Shown here: one piece after another, positions 25,453-33,432 of the stretch | How the letters are laid out: each line of letters begins with the position of its first letter | Numbering within the stretch: the first letter of the stretch is position 1 | DNA from: Paracoccaceae bacterium | GTDB lineage: Bacteria > Pseudomonadota > Alphaproteobacteria > Rhodobacterales > Rhodobacteraceae | Direction of reading: 5' to 3' | DNA length: 33,432 bases | Assembly: GCA_902554885.1 (NCBI GenBank) | Contig: CACDPV010000013.1 | Span: 1-33,432 of the forward strand | Program-made: the position numbers and the translations under genes | The notes under the pieces: model-generated | Databases searched by the model: none | Told to the model about the DNA's origin: nothing | What the model saw: only the letters and a program-made list of their open reading frames with translations

Positions 25453-26745
25453 ATGGCAAATGTTGTTGTTGTAGGCGCGCAATGGGGTGACGAGGGTAAA
25501 GGTAAAATAGTTGACTGGCTGAGTGAAAGGGCCGACGTAGTTGTAAGGTTTCAGGGCGGACACAATGCGGGTCACACCCTAGTAATTGATCAGGAAATAT
25601 TTAAATTACACGCGCTTCCATCCGGCGTAGTTCGTGGAGGAAAATTATCAGTAATAGGCAATGGGGTAGTCCTGGACCCATGGCACTTACTAAATGAAAT
25701 AGAAACGATTAGAGCACAAGGTGTCGTAATTAATGCTGATACGTTAAAAATCGCAGAAAATACCCCCTTGATCTTGCCAGTGCATGGTGAGTTAGACAGG
25801 GCAAGGGAAGCGCAAACTGGGATCGCGAAAATTGGCACAACTGGGCGAGGTATCGGACCAGCTTATGAGGATAAAGTAGGGCGAAGGGCAGTAAGAGTTT
25901 CCGACCTGGCAGACAAAACTACTTTGTCTAATCGACTTGATAGGCTGCTTCAGCACCACAACACCCTCCGAAAGGGAATGGATCTAGAGCCAATTGATAA
26001 AAGCAGTCTTTTAAATAAACTACTTGATGTGGCGCCTCTTATTCTACAATTTGCAGCACCGGTGTGGAAAATTCTAAATGATAAACGAAAGTCGGGAAAA
26101 CGCATTCTTTTTGAGGGTGCGCAAGGAGCATTATTGGATATCGATTTTGGCACGTATCCTTTTGTTACATCCTCCAACGTGATTGCTGGTCAGGCCGCCA
26201 CTGGTTCTGGACTTGGGCCAGGGGGTATTGATTTTGTTTTGGGGATAGTAAAGGCTTACACTACGAGAGTTGGAGAGGGGCCTTTCCCCACGGAACTTAA
26301 TGATGATTACGGTAATAAGCTAGGAGAGCGCGGGCATGAGTTTGGAACGACCACTGGACGAAGGAGGCGCTGCGGTTGGTTTGATGCGGTCCTGGTTCGC
26401 CAAACTTGCGCCACTTCCGGGGTAAACGGGATATCTCTAACAAAATTAGATGTATTAGATGGGTTTGAAAAAGTTAAGATCTGTATAGGTTATAAGCTTG
26501 ATGGCGAGTTAATCGATTATTTGCCAACGGCCGCCGATCAACAAACCCGCTGTCAGCCAATCTTTGAAGAAATGGATGGTTGGACGGAAACTACTGAAGG
26601 TGCAAGGAGTTGGGCTGAGTTGCCGGCTGGCGCAATTAAATATGTAAGAAGAATTGAGGAGTTGATTGAATGCCCTGTGGCGCTACTATCAACTTCACCT
26701 GAAAGAGAAGATACAATACTTGTAAGGGACCCGTTTGAAGATTAA
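25453..26745 (+). CDS. purA: Adenylosuccinate synthase
   Basis: A 430-residue enzyme for the first committed step from IMP to AMP, joining IMP and aspartate with GTP. The N-terminus shows [11 protein letters not shown] with the catalytic D13 and the GTP P-loop-like segment, then GGHNAGHT with catalytic H41. Further landmarks are [39 protein letters not shown] and [12 protein letters not shown], the substrate-aspartate loop. Full length. The start ATG follows AAAGG. The stop overlaps the DUF2842 start by one base (TAATG). Confidence 0.98.
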   Translation: MANVVVVGAQWGDEGKGKIVDWLSERADVVVRFQGGHNAGHTLVIDQEIFKLHALPSGVVRGGKLSVIGNGVVLDPWHLLNEIETIRAQGVVINADTLKIAENTPLILPVHGELDRAREAQTGIAKIGTTGRGIGPAYEDKVGRRAVRVSDLADKTTLSNRLDRLLQHHNTLRKGMDLEPIDKSSLLNKLLDVAPLILQFAAPVWKILNDKRKSGKRILFEGAQGALLDIDFGTYPFVTSSNVIAGQAATGSGLGPGGIDFVLGIVKAYTTRVGEGPFPTELNDDYGNKLGERGHEFGTTTGRRRRCGWFDAVLVRQTCATSGVNGISLTKLDVLDGFEKVKICIGYKLDGELIDYLPTAADQQTRCQPIFEEMDGWTETTEGARSWAELPAGAIKYVRRIEELIECPVALLSTSPEREDTILVRDPFED

Positions 26746-26966
26746 TGGCTATCAGATACAAAAACAGACGACGCATTTCGCTATTATTACTCCTCGTTGG
26801 CCTACCAATGTATGTAGTTTTTGCGGTAAATATAATAGCTTTATTTGAGCGACCATCTATTTTACTTGAGTTTGTAATCTATTTAGGTCTAGGAATTCTT
26901 TGGGCTTTACCATTCAAATTTATCTTTAAAGGTGTAGGGCAAGCTGATCCCGAGCAAACTGATTAA
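26745..26966 (+). CDS. DUF2842 family small membrane protein
   Basis: A 73-residue protein with a basic N-terminus (YKNRRR) and two membrane helices (about 12-31 and 42-60), followed by the conserved WALPFKFIFKGVGQADP end that defines DUF2842 in alphaproteobacteria. Function unknown. It is translationally coupled to purA through a one-base TAATG overlap. The following 76 bp before thiN contain no clear terminator, so the three genes may be one transcript. Confidence 0.87.
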   Translation: MAIRYKNRRRISLLLLLVGLPMYVVFAVNIIALFERPSILLEFVIYLGLGILWALPFKFIFKGVGQADPEQTD

Positions 26967-27042
26967 TCGACCTGCCTTTTAAATAGATTTTTTATTCATG
27001 AAAATAGCAATGATAAAAATCAAATAGGGTTTAAATCAAGTT

Positions 27043-27726
27043 ATGAACAAAACAGCCTTATTATTTGAAAACCCCATAACGCTTGTTGGTGGAGCTGAAG
27101 TTTCGGCTGATAATTTTGCAGAGAGTATTAAGTTTGCGTCCAATGTTGTTGCTGCGGATGGAGGAGCAAATACCTGTCTTAAATACGGAGTAAAACCTAA
27201 AGCCGTAATTGGTGACATGGATAGTATTGATGAAAATTCAAAAACTCAAATTGGCCAAGATTCAATCCATTTTGTGAGTAGTCAAAACGATACTGATTTT
27301 GAAAAATCCTTAAATAGAATTAATGCGCCATTAATTCTAGGATTAGGTTTTTTAGGAGATAGATTGGATCACCAAATGGCGGTTCAAAGTGCCTTGGTGA
27401 AACATTATGATAAAAAGGTGCTTTTAATTGGTAGTCATGATTTAGTTTTTTTAACACCTCCAAAGTTCTCAATTAATCTAAAAAATGAATGTCGTGTGTC
27501 GATTTACCCAATGGGAGAATGCTCTGTTGGTTCAAAAGGTTTGAGATGGAAAACAGATGATATTGTCTTTTCCCCGATAAGCACAATTGGCACTTCAAAT
27601 TGTACCACTGGAGATAAAATTGAGCTTTATCCAAGTAAGCCGTTAGTACTAACAATTATTCCCAGAGATTTTTTTATTCCTACTTGTTTAGCCTTATTAG
27701 CCTCAAAACCCTGGCGTGCTAACTAG
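27043..27726 (+). CDS. thiN: Thiamine diphosphokinase
   Basis: A 227-residue thiamine pyrophosphokinase that converts thiamine plus ATP to thiamine diphosphate. Motifs: AADGGANTCL, the catalytic VIGDMDSID, and QNDTDFEKSL, followed by GLGFLGDRLDHQMA, where the family has G-x-x-G-x-R-x-D-H. The C-terminal beta-domain binds thiamine (GLRWKTD near residues 165-175, then TSNCTT). Full length. No TPP riboswitch is visible upstream in 26967-27042. It is convergent with the serine dehydratase gene, with 45 bp between stops. Confidence 0.92.
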   Translation: MNKTALLFENPITLVGGAEVSADNFAESIKFASNVVAADGGANTCLKYGVKPKAVIGDMDSIDENSKTQIGQDSIHFVSSQNDTDFEKSLNRINAPLILGLGFLGDRLDHQMAVQSALVKHYDKKVLLIGSHDLVFLTPPKFSINLKNECRVSIYPMGECSVGSKGLRWKTDDIVFSPISTIGTSNCTTGDKIELYPSKPLVLTIIPRDFFIPTCLALLASKPWRAN

Positions 27727-27771
27727 ATCCAGCACACTAAACGTTTAATAATTCAAAATTTAGGTTCTATC

Positions 27772-29145
27772 TTAGCAATTAGGAACGTTAACAGCTAAGC
27801 CACCCATCGATGTCTCCTTGTACCTTTCGCTCATGTCTTCACCAGTTTGACGCATTGTTTCAATGCAAACATCTAAAGGAATGATGTGTGTTCCGTCACC
27901 TCTAAGAGCCAGGCTAGCAGCAGAAATTGCTTTAATTGCGCCCAGCCCGTTTCGTTCGATACATGGCACTTGGACCAGTCCTTTTACGGGATCGCAGGTC
28001 ATGCCTAAATGATGCTCGAGCGCAATTTCTGCTGCATTCTCAATCTGTTCTGGGGTTCCTCCGATGACTGCACAAAACCCTGCTGCGGCCATAGCACTTG
28101 CTGAACCTACCTCTGCCTGACAGCCTGCTTCCGCTCCACTAATTGAGGCGTTAAATTTTACCAGCCCGCCAATTGCAGCGGCCGTTAATAAAAAATCTTC
28201 TATTTTTGATGGTGAGCTTGTGGGAACGTGGTCCAAATAGTAGCGCATTACTGATGGCACAACACCAGCCGCACCATTTGTTGGGGCAGTAACAACTTGT
28301 CCTCCTGCTGCATTTTCTTCGTTGACCGCCATGGCGTACACACTCATCCAGTCGTTAGTTGTATGTGGAGGCGTTAGATTGTTACCTTTTTCTGAAATCA
28401 AAGCATCATAAATGCTCTTAGCCCTTCTTTTTACGTGAAGGCCTCCTGGAAGCTCTCCAGTACTTTCTAGGCCCCGCTTGATACACATATCCATAGTATT
28501 CCAAATTCTTGCGAGCCTATCTTTTATTTCAGTGTTTGTGTGTACGACTTTTTCATTTTCCCTTTTCATTTCTGCTATGGATTTGCCAGAATGTCTTGCC
28601 ATTGCAAGCATTTCAGCAGCGGATTGAAAAGGATAAGGCACTTCCGCCTCCTCTTCATATTGAGAATGTTCTGAGAATTCGGATTTTGTGAGGATAAACC
28701 CTCCACCAATTGAGAAATAAGTTTCCTCCAGTATGATATCCCCCTGAGGGTCGGTTGCATATAAAATAAGGCCATTTGAATGTTCAGCTAGTCGTGGTCC
28801 ATAATCAAAAATTAGATCGTCAGATATATTAAATTTTAGTTTCTCAAGTCCATCTGGCTCTAGAAAATGTGTTGAATGGATCCTGGTTAGAGCCTTACCA
28901 GCTTTTACTTCGTCGTAGTTTTCTGGAGTAAATCCTGCTAGGCCCAAAGTGATTGCCCTATCCGTGGCATGACCCACGCCTGTGAATGCAAGTGAGCCAT
29001 GCAAACGACAACGCAAGCCGTTGAACTTAAATGGCGATGCGCGCAAAAGATCCAGAAAATTATTTGCTGCTACCATTGGGCCCATAGTATGAGACGATGA
29101 TGGTCCAATCCCAATTTTAAACATGTCAAATACTGAAACAAACAT
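27772..29145 (-). CDS. sdaA: L-serine dehydratase, iron-sulfur type
   Basis: A 457-residue single-chain L-serine ammonia-lyase that deaminates serine to pyruvate using an oxygen-sensitive [4Fe-4S] cluster. The N-terminal beta domain begins with [19 protein letters not shown]. The alpha domain holds the cluster cysteines in [18 protein letters not shown] and VPCIERN, together with [14 protein letters not shown]. The C-terminus ends in VNVPNC, matching the family's terminal Cys that can enter the active site. Type II single-chain architecture, full length. It is divergent from rpiA across a 242 bp AT-rich gap with no gene. Confidence 0.96.
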   Translation of the reverse strand: MFVSVFDMFKIGIGPSSSHTMGPMVAANNFLDLLRASPFKFNGLRCRLHGSLAFTGVGHATDRAITLGLAGFTPENYDEVKAGKALTRIHSTHFLEPDGLEKLKFNISDDLIFDYGPRLAEHSNGLILYATDPQGDIILEETYFSIGGGFILTKSEFSEHSQYEEEAEVPYPFQSAAEMLAMARHSGKSIAEMKRENEKVVHTNTEIKDRLARIWNTMDMCIKRGLESTGELPGGLHVKRRAKSIYDALISEKGNNLTPPHTTNDWMSVYAMAVNEENAAGGQVVTAPTNGAAGVVPSVMRYYLDHVPTSSPSKIEDFLLTAAAIGGLVKFNASISGAEAGCQAEVGSASAMAAAGFCAVIGGTPEQIENAAEIALEHHLGMTCDPVKGLVQVPCIERNGLGAIKAISAASLALRGDGTHIIPLDVCIETMRQTGEDMSERYKETSMGGLAVNVPNC

Positions 29146-29387
29146 CGGAAAGTTCCTACACTTTTTATCTTTGCAAAAGAACTAAAATATTTTTGCTTGT
29201 TGTTAGTCTTTCATAACTATATTTCTATTACAAATCTTAACTAAAAATTAACTTTTTAATCCTAAAGTGATAAATCTTTAAATTTTGTTATAGAAACGAC
29301 TATTACTGATCTAGAATTGTCAATATAGAATAAGTTTAGTGAAATATTATTAAGAAAATTTTTGTAAAATCAGTAAAAAGGTAGACA

Positions 29388-30125
29388 ATGCGTACGGAAT
29401 TATCACCGAACGAACGCGCAAAATACTTATGTGCAGAAAAAGCGGCAGAATTTGTTTCGTCCGGAATGAAAGTTGGCTTAGGTACTGGAAGCACAGCCTA
29501 TTGGCTAGTCAAGCATTTAGGACGCAAAGTGCGTGATGAGGGATTGAATATCACGGGTGTGCCTACCTCTTTAAAAACAAGTGAGCTCGCTAAATCAGAA
29601 GGGATCCCAATCTGCTCATTGGACGAAGCAGGTTGGCTCGATATTACCATCGATGGTGCAGATGAAATAAGTCCCGGTTTTAACTTAATTAAAGGTGGGG
29701 GCGGAGCGCATTTACGGGAAAAAATAGTTGCGATGGCGTCCGATAAGATGGTTGTAATCGCCGACTCCTCTAAAAAAGTGGCTGAATTGGGTTCGTTCCC
29801 GTTACCTTTAGAAGTCATACGATACGGTTGTGAGTCAACCAAAAGTCAGGTTGTTCAATACTTAACGCAGAATGGATACAAAGACCCGCAGGTAATGTAT
29901 CGAACGTCAAAAGACAAAAGATTTATTACAGACGAAGGAAATTTTATATTAGATCTTCAACTAAATTTTATTTCTGACGAGTGTATACTCTCAAATGACT
30001 TAAATTTAATTCCTGGAGTAGTAGAAAACGGTTTATTTGTTAACATTTGCAATTGCGTTGTTGTTGCCGATGAAAACGGACAGGTCACTGTGGATTGGAA
30101 GAAAAATGAAGATCAGAATTCGTAA
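29388..30125 (+). CDS. rpiA: Ribose-5-phosphate isomerase A
   Basis: A 245-residue isomerase linking ribose 5-phosphate and ribulose 5-phosphate in the pentose phosphate pathway. The VGLGTGSTAYWLV phosphate loop, the catalytic IDGADEI with its Asp pair, the KGGGGAHLREKIVA segment (catalytic Glu and Lys) and the late PGVVENGLFVNIC are all present. The ATG follows AAAAGG with good spacing. Glutathione reductase follows after 34 bp on the same strand. The oxidative pentose phosphate route supplies NADPH to that enzyme, so the pairing makes metabolic sense. Confidence 0.97.
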   Translation: MRTELSPNERAKYLCAEKAAEFVSSGMKVGLGTGSTAYWLVKHLGRKVRDEGLNITGVPTSLKTSELAKSEGIPICSLDEAGWLDITIDGADEISPGFNLIKGGGGAHLREKIVAMASDKMVVIADSSKKVAELGSFPLPLEVIRYGCESTKSQVVQYLTQNGYKDPQVMYRTSKDKRFITDEGNFILDLQLNFISDECILSNDLNLIPGVVENGLFVNICNCVVVADENGQVTVDWKKNEDQNS

Positions 30126-30159
30126 AATGCCAATACAAAGCATTGCTTGAGTAAATATA

Positions 30160-31521
30160 ATGAACTTTGACTATGATTTATTTGTAATTGGTGGTGGGTC
30201 TGGAGGGGTTAGAGCCGCCCGCGTGACTGCTGCTTTAGATAATAAACGCGTCGCTCTGGCCGAGATGGATCGGTATGGTGGCACTTGTGTAATTCGAGGG
30301 TGTGTGCCCAAAAAGCTTATGGTGTTTGCGTCAGAATTTTCTTCAATATTCAAAGAATCTGTATCCTATGGGTGGGATGTGCAGAAAGATAATGGACTAA
30401 ATTGGAATTTTTTTTCAGAAAAACTTTCTGCTGAAGTATCAAGGTTAGAGCATATATATCTAAATTTATTGAAAAATTCAGGTGTTCAAACCTTCGATCA
30501 GCATGCAAAAGTTATTGATGAGCACACAGTGAAGTTGGCAAGTGGAGAGCAGTTTACTTCAGAGTATATCCTGCTGGCTACAGGTGGCAAACCAGATCTT
30601 CCGAATATACCAGGTATTGATCATGTATTGACGTCAGATCAGATTTTTTCCTTAAGCACGTTACCTCAGAATTTATTAATTGTTGGTGGTGGTTATATTG
30701 CATGTGAATTTGCCTCAATCTTCACTGGTTTCGGCACTAAAGTAACACAGTTTTGCAGAGGTGAGACCATTTTAAGAGGTTTTGATAGTGAAGCTACTAC
30801 TATCGTTGCTAACCAAATGAAGTCGAATGGCGTTGACTTACAGTATAGTGTAAATGTAGGTAAAATAACGAAACAAGAAAATAGTTTCCGGGTTTCCGAT
30901 AACTATGATCGGGTTCAAGACTTCGATCAGATACTATTTGCTACAGGGCGTGTTCCAAACTCCTATGGTTTGCAACATGGTTCGGCAGGATTATCCGTTG
31001 GTGATAACGGGGAAATTATAGTTAACAAATATTCGAAATCTTCAATTGATTCAATTTATGCAATCGGTGATCTTACAAACCGAAAACAACTCACGCCTAT
31101 TGCCATCAAAGAGGCGATGGCTTTTGTTCAAACTGCGTTTTTTAATAACCCAACATGTTTAGATTATTCGAGTATACCAACCGCAATCTTTACAAAACCT
31201 GAAATGGGTACAGTAGGGTTGAGCGAAGAAGTGGCTGCTGAACGTGGCCCAGTTGATATTTTTACAACATATTTCAAACCAATGAGAAGTGGTTTTGCTG
31301 ATAATGAAGACAAATCTTTTATTAAGTTGATAGTTTGTAAAAAAACAGACAGAGTTCTAGGGGTGCATATCGTCGCACCTGGAGCTGGTGAGATGGTTCA
31401 AATGGCAGCAATTGCGGTTAAAATGGGGGCTACAAAAAAGGACTTTGACAACACAGTGGCCGTTCATCCCACAATTTCGGAAGAAATAGTAACGATGCAA
31501 AAACCAGTGCGTAGTAGTTGA
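30160..31521 (+). CDS. gor: Glutathione-disulfide reductase
   Basis: A 453-residue flavoprotein disulfide reductase that regenerates GSH from GSSG with NADPH. FAD-binding FVIGGGSGGVRAAR opens the protein. The redox-active pair C43 and C48 lies in GGTCVIRGCVPKK. The second Rossmann motif LIVGGGYIACEFASIF is followed by an Arg-containing segment (FCRGETILRGFD), as expected for NADPH specificity. YAIGDLTNR is present, and the C-terminal VAVHPTISEEIVTM carries the catalytic His-Glu pair. The start ATG lies 34 bp after rpiA, probably co-transcribed. It would serve GloA at 8.4 kb and general redox defence. Confidence 0.96.
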   Translation: MNFDYDLFVIGGGSGGVRAARVTAALDNKRVALAEMDRYGGTCVIRGCVPKKLMVFASEFSSIFKESVSYGWDVQKDNGLNWNFFSEKLSAEVSRLEHIYLNLLKNSGVQTFDQHAKVIDEHTVKLASGEQFTSEYILLATGGKPDLPNIPGIDHVLTSDQIFSLSTLPQNLLIVGGGYIACEFASIFTGFGTKVTQFCRGETILRGFDSEATTIVANQMKSNGVDLQYSVNVGKITKQENSFRVSDNYDRVQDFDQILFATGRVPNSYGLQHGSAGLSVGDNGEIIVNKYSKSSIDSIYAIGDLTNRKQLTPIAIKEAMAFVQTAFFNNPTCLDYSSIPTAIFTKPEMGTVGLSEEVAAERGPVDIFTTYFKPMRSGFADNEDKSFIKLIVCKKTDRVLGVHIVAPGAGEMVQMAAIAVKMGATKKDFDNTVAVHPTISEEIVTMQKPVRSS

Positions 31522-31581
31522 AATTTACTTATTACTACCCAGTTATGTTAGGTAGCGAACGCTAATAAAAAGGAAAGATTG

Positions 31582-32703
31582 ATGGCAGGTAATTCTGGCG
31601 GCCCTTGGGGTGGTGGATCTGGGGGGCCAAAGCGTCCCGGCAATGGAAGTAATGGCGAAAGACCTCCTAAGAATAACAACCAAGGACAAATGCCTCCTGA
31701 AATCGATGATATGCTTAAGAAGGGTCAAGAGCAGTTACGTGTCCTTATGGGAGGAGGCGGAAGAAGAGGTGCCCGCGGTTCAGGTGGTTCTGGTGATGGC
31801 GGCCTGGGAAGGAATGGCTTTTTACTAATTTTCCTTTTTCTTGCTGGTTTATGGGCTTTTGCGAGTTTTTACACGGTGAAACCAGAAGAGAAGTCGGTAG
31901 AGTTATTTTTAGGAAAATTTTCTTCGATCGGTAATCCAGGCCTTAACTTTGCCCCTTGGCCTTTGGTCACCAAAGAGGTTCTGCCAGTAACCCGAGAGCA
32001 GAATGAGCAAATTGGCGTCGGTGGTCGTGGATCGGATGCAGGTTTGATGCTAACCGGCGATGAGAATATTGTTGATATTGACTTTGAAGTAGTCTGGAAC
32101 ATAAAAGACCCGGCACAGTATTTGTTTAATTTGCGTGATCCTCAGATTACGATTAGAGCAGTTGCTGAATCTGCAATGAGAGAAATTATAGCACAGTCTG
32201 AACTAGCGCCTATATTGAACCGGGACAGAGGTTCGATTGCGTCTAGATTGCAAGAATTGATACAAGCTACATTAGATAATTATGTAAGTGGAATAAACGT
32301 TGTGCGAGTAAACTTCGACAAAGCTGATCCACCAGAGCAGGTAATAGATGCGTTTAGGGAAGTTCAGGCAGCTGAACAAGAGCGTGACAGGCTTGAAAAG
32401 CAGGCAGACGCTTATGCCAACAGAGTTTTAGCTCAGGCCAGGGGCGAGGCAGCTCAGACCTTGGAGCAGGCGGAGGGTTATCGAGCTCAGGTCGTCAATG
32501 GAGCAACTGGTGAAGCCAGTAGGTTCACAGCCGTACTTCGGGAATACAAAAAAGCGCCTGAGGTTACGAGAAAAAGACTATATATCGAGACAATGGAACA
32601 AGTGTTCTCTGATGTAGAAAAAGTTATAATAGACGAGAGTGGGGGTGGCCAAGGTGTTGTTCCATATCTACCGCTCAATGATTTGCGTAGGGAGAATAAG
32701 TGA
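31582..32703 (+). CDS. hflK: FtsH protease modulator HflK
   Basis: A 373-residue SPFH/band-7 membrane protein that forms the HflKC cage around the FtsH protease. The ATG at 31582 is preferred over the adjacent TTG at 31579, behind AAGGAAAG. Residues 1-78 are Gly/Pro/Arg-rich and disordered, typical of HflK. One membrane helix follows (79-97, FLLIFLFLAGLWAFASF), then the band-7 domain from YTVKPEEKSVELFLGKF, a long helical stretch rich in Ala, Glu and Arg (EVQAAEQERDRLEKQADAYA), and the C-terminal VVPYLPLNDL. It overlaps hflC by one base (TGATG). Confidence 0.96.
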   Translation: MAGNSGGPWGGGSGGPKRPGNGSNGERPPKNNNQGQMPPEIDDMLKKGQEQLRVLMGGGGRRGARGSGGSGDGGLGRNGFLLIFLFLAGLWAFASFYTVKPEEKSVELFLGKFSSIGNPGLNFAPWPLVTKEVLPVTREQNEQIGVGGRGSDAGLMLTGDENIVDIDFEVVWNIKDPAQYLFNLRDPQITIRAVAESAMREIIAQSELAPILNRDRGSIASRLQELIQATLDNYVSGINVVRVNFDKADPPEQVIDAFREVQAAEQERDRLEKQADAYANRVLAQARGEAAQTLEQAEGYRAQVVNGATGEASRFTAVLREYKKAPEVTRKRLYIETMEQVFSDVEKVIIDESGGGQGVVPYLPLNDLRRENK

Positions 32704-33432
32704 TGCGTAAAATCTCATATATAATTCCCGCAATTGTAGTTGTTTTGGTGCTAGCATTGTCCTCGATCTTTATTGTAGATGAACGTAATAAAGCGCTGGT
32801 TTTGCAATTTGGTAGGGTAGTTGCAATAAAAGAAGATCCCGGTTTGTCATTTAAGTTACCATTTATACAAAATGTAGTTTACTATGAAGATCGGATATTG
32901 AGTAGTGTTGTTGACCCACTAGAAGTGACGCCTTTAGATGATCGCCGTTTGGTGGTTGATGCATTTACTCGATACCGTATTTCAGACATCAACCAATTTA
33001 GAGAAGCCGTCGGTACTGGAGGTGAATTAGCTGCAGAAGGTAGGTTAGATGGGATTTTCAGAAATGAGCTCAGAGAGGTGCTCGGTTCGGTATCTTCTAA
33101 CGATATTTTAAGTTCTGATCGTGCCCTTCTGATGGATCGAATTTTAAGTGGAGCTAAAACAAAAGGCCGAGCAATAGGTATTGAAGTGATTGATGTTAGA
33201 CTCAAGAGAACTGACTTGCCTCGGCAAAATCTCGACGCGACTTTTGCACGAATGCGCGCGGAACGAGAAAGAGAAGCGGCTGATGAAATAGCAAGAGGAA
33301 ATGAGGCGGCTCAAAGAGTTAGAGCATTAGCCGATAGAACGGAAGTGGAAATAGTTTCTGATGCTCGGCGCGATGCAGAGATTATTCGTGGTGAGGCTGA
33401 CGCCGAACGGAACGCGATATTCGCAACTGCGT
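32703..33432 (+). CDS. hflC: FtsH protease modulator HflC (5' part)
   Basis: The gene opens at ATG 32703, overlapping the hflK stop by one base, and runs off the window after about 243 codons of a family length near 290. A membrane helix (residues about 5-24) is followed by the band-7 domain: VDERNKALVLQFGRVV, then the FRNELREVLG and RAIGIEVIDVRLKRTDLP segments, and the helical RMRAEREREAADEIARGNEAA region. HflC partners HflK in the FtsH-associated complex at the inner membrane. No frame break is seen in the visible part. Confidence 0.95.
   Translation, partial: MRKISYIIPAIVVVLVLALSSIFIVDERNKALVLQFGRVVAIKEDPGLSFKLPFIQNVVYYEDRILSSVVDPLEVTPLDDRRLVVDAFTRYRISDINQFREAVGTGGELAAEGRLDGIFRNELREVLGSVSSNDILSSDRALLMDRILSGAKTKGRAIGIEVIDVRLKRTDLPRQNLDATFARMRAEREREAADEIARGNEAAQRVRALADRTEVEIVSDARRDAEIIRGEADAERNAIFATA

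Noticed and set aside
26967-27042. Possible TPP riboswitch before thiN
   Set aside because: The gap is only 76 bp and lacks the conserved CUGAGA-type elements.
29146-29387. Possible small gene or RNA in the sdaA-rpiA gap
   Set aside because: The gap is very AT-rich, with no open frame with a ribosome site, no stable GC-rich hairpin and no recognisable RNA motif. It is probably just divergent promoters.
31869-32102. Minus-strand open frames inside hflK, and similar antisense frames in parE, pyrG, rpiA and purA
   Set aside because: They lie wholly inside well-supported genes on the other strand, with composition of translated antisense and no ribosome sites or recognisable domains.

Overview
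The window looks like chromosomal core sequence from a marine alphaproteobacterium of the order Rhodobacterales. The evidence is the gene order (rluD-type synthase next to rpoH, secG next to pyrG, purA-DUF2842, phaZ divergent from phaC-phaP-phaR, and a GS / amidotransferase / GS / FAD-oxidoreductase operon) together with recognisable Rhodobacterales-type protein sequences. The DNA is clearly AT-rich (roughly 40% G+C by eye, not computed), which is low for the group and suggests a streamlined pelagic lineage such as the NAC11-7/HTCC2255-like roseobacters. That placement is inference. Genes are packed tightly: several start/stop codons overlap by 1 to 4 bases, convergent genes share stop-codon palindromes, and no intergenic gap exceeds 300 bp (the longest is about 290 bp, 1578-1867). 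I see no tRNA, rRNA, CRISPR array, insertion sequence or prophage.

Layout. 1-7.6 kb: the tail of a class I/II aminotransferase, a class V (serine/alanine-glyoxylate type) aminotransferase, an Ldh2-family dehydrogenase with an altered catalytic motif, parE, a MATE exporter and aspartate aminotransferase. 7.6-9.9 kb: an XRE regulator translationally coupled to sdhE, then glyoxalase I and thyX. 9.9-13.3 kb: a DUF6476 membrane protein whose start overlaps head-to-head with an rluD-type pseudouridine synthase, then rpoH and a Gfo/Idh/MocA oxidoreductase.

13.3-17.7 kb: a complete polyhydroxyalkanoate (PHA) module, with depolymerase phaZ on the minus strand and synthase phaC, phasin phaP and repressor phaR on the plus strand. 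Four TGC-rich palindromes fitting PhaR operators lie upstream of phaC/phaZ, phaP (two) and phaR, so the storage cycle appears to be wired to its own repressor. 17.7-22.4 kb: a four-gene minus-strand operon (GS-like, class I amidotransferase, PuuA-like GS, PuuB-like FAD oxidase) that fits gamma-glutamylated polyamine/amine catabolism.

22.5-27.7 kb: housekeeping genes terB-like, pyrG and secG (minus), then purA, DUF2842 and thiN (plus). 27.8-33.4 kb: L-serine dehydratase (minus), then rpiA, glutathione reductase, hflK and the start of hflC (plus), which runs off the window. Most of the window is ordinary core metabolism. The least ordinary signals are the SH-to-IC change in the Ldh2-family protein, the overlapping divergent starts at 10.2 kb, the PhaR operator set, and several unassigned promoter palindromes.
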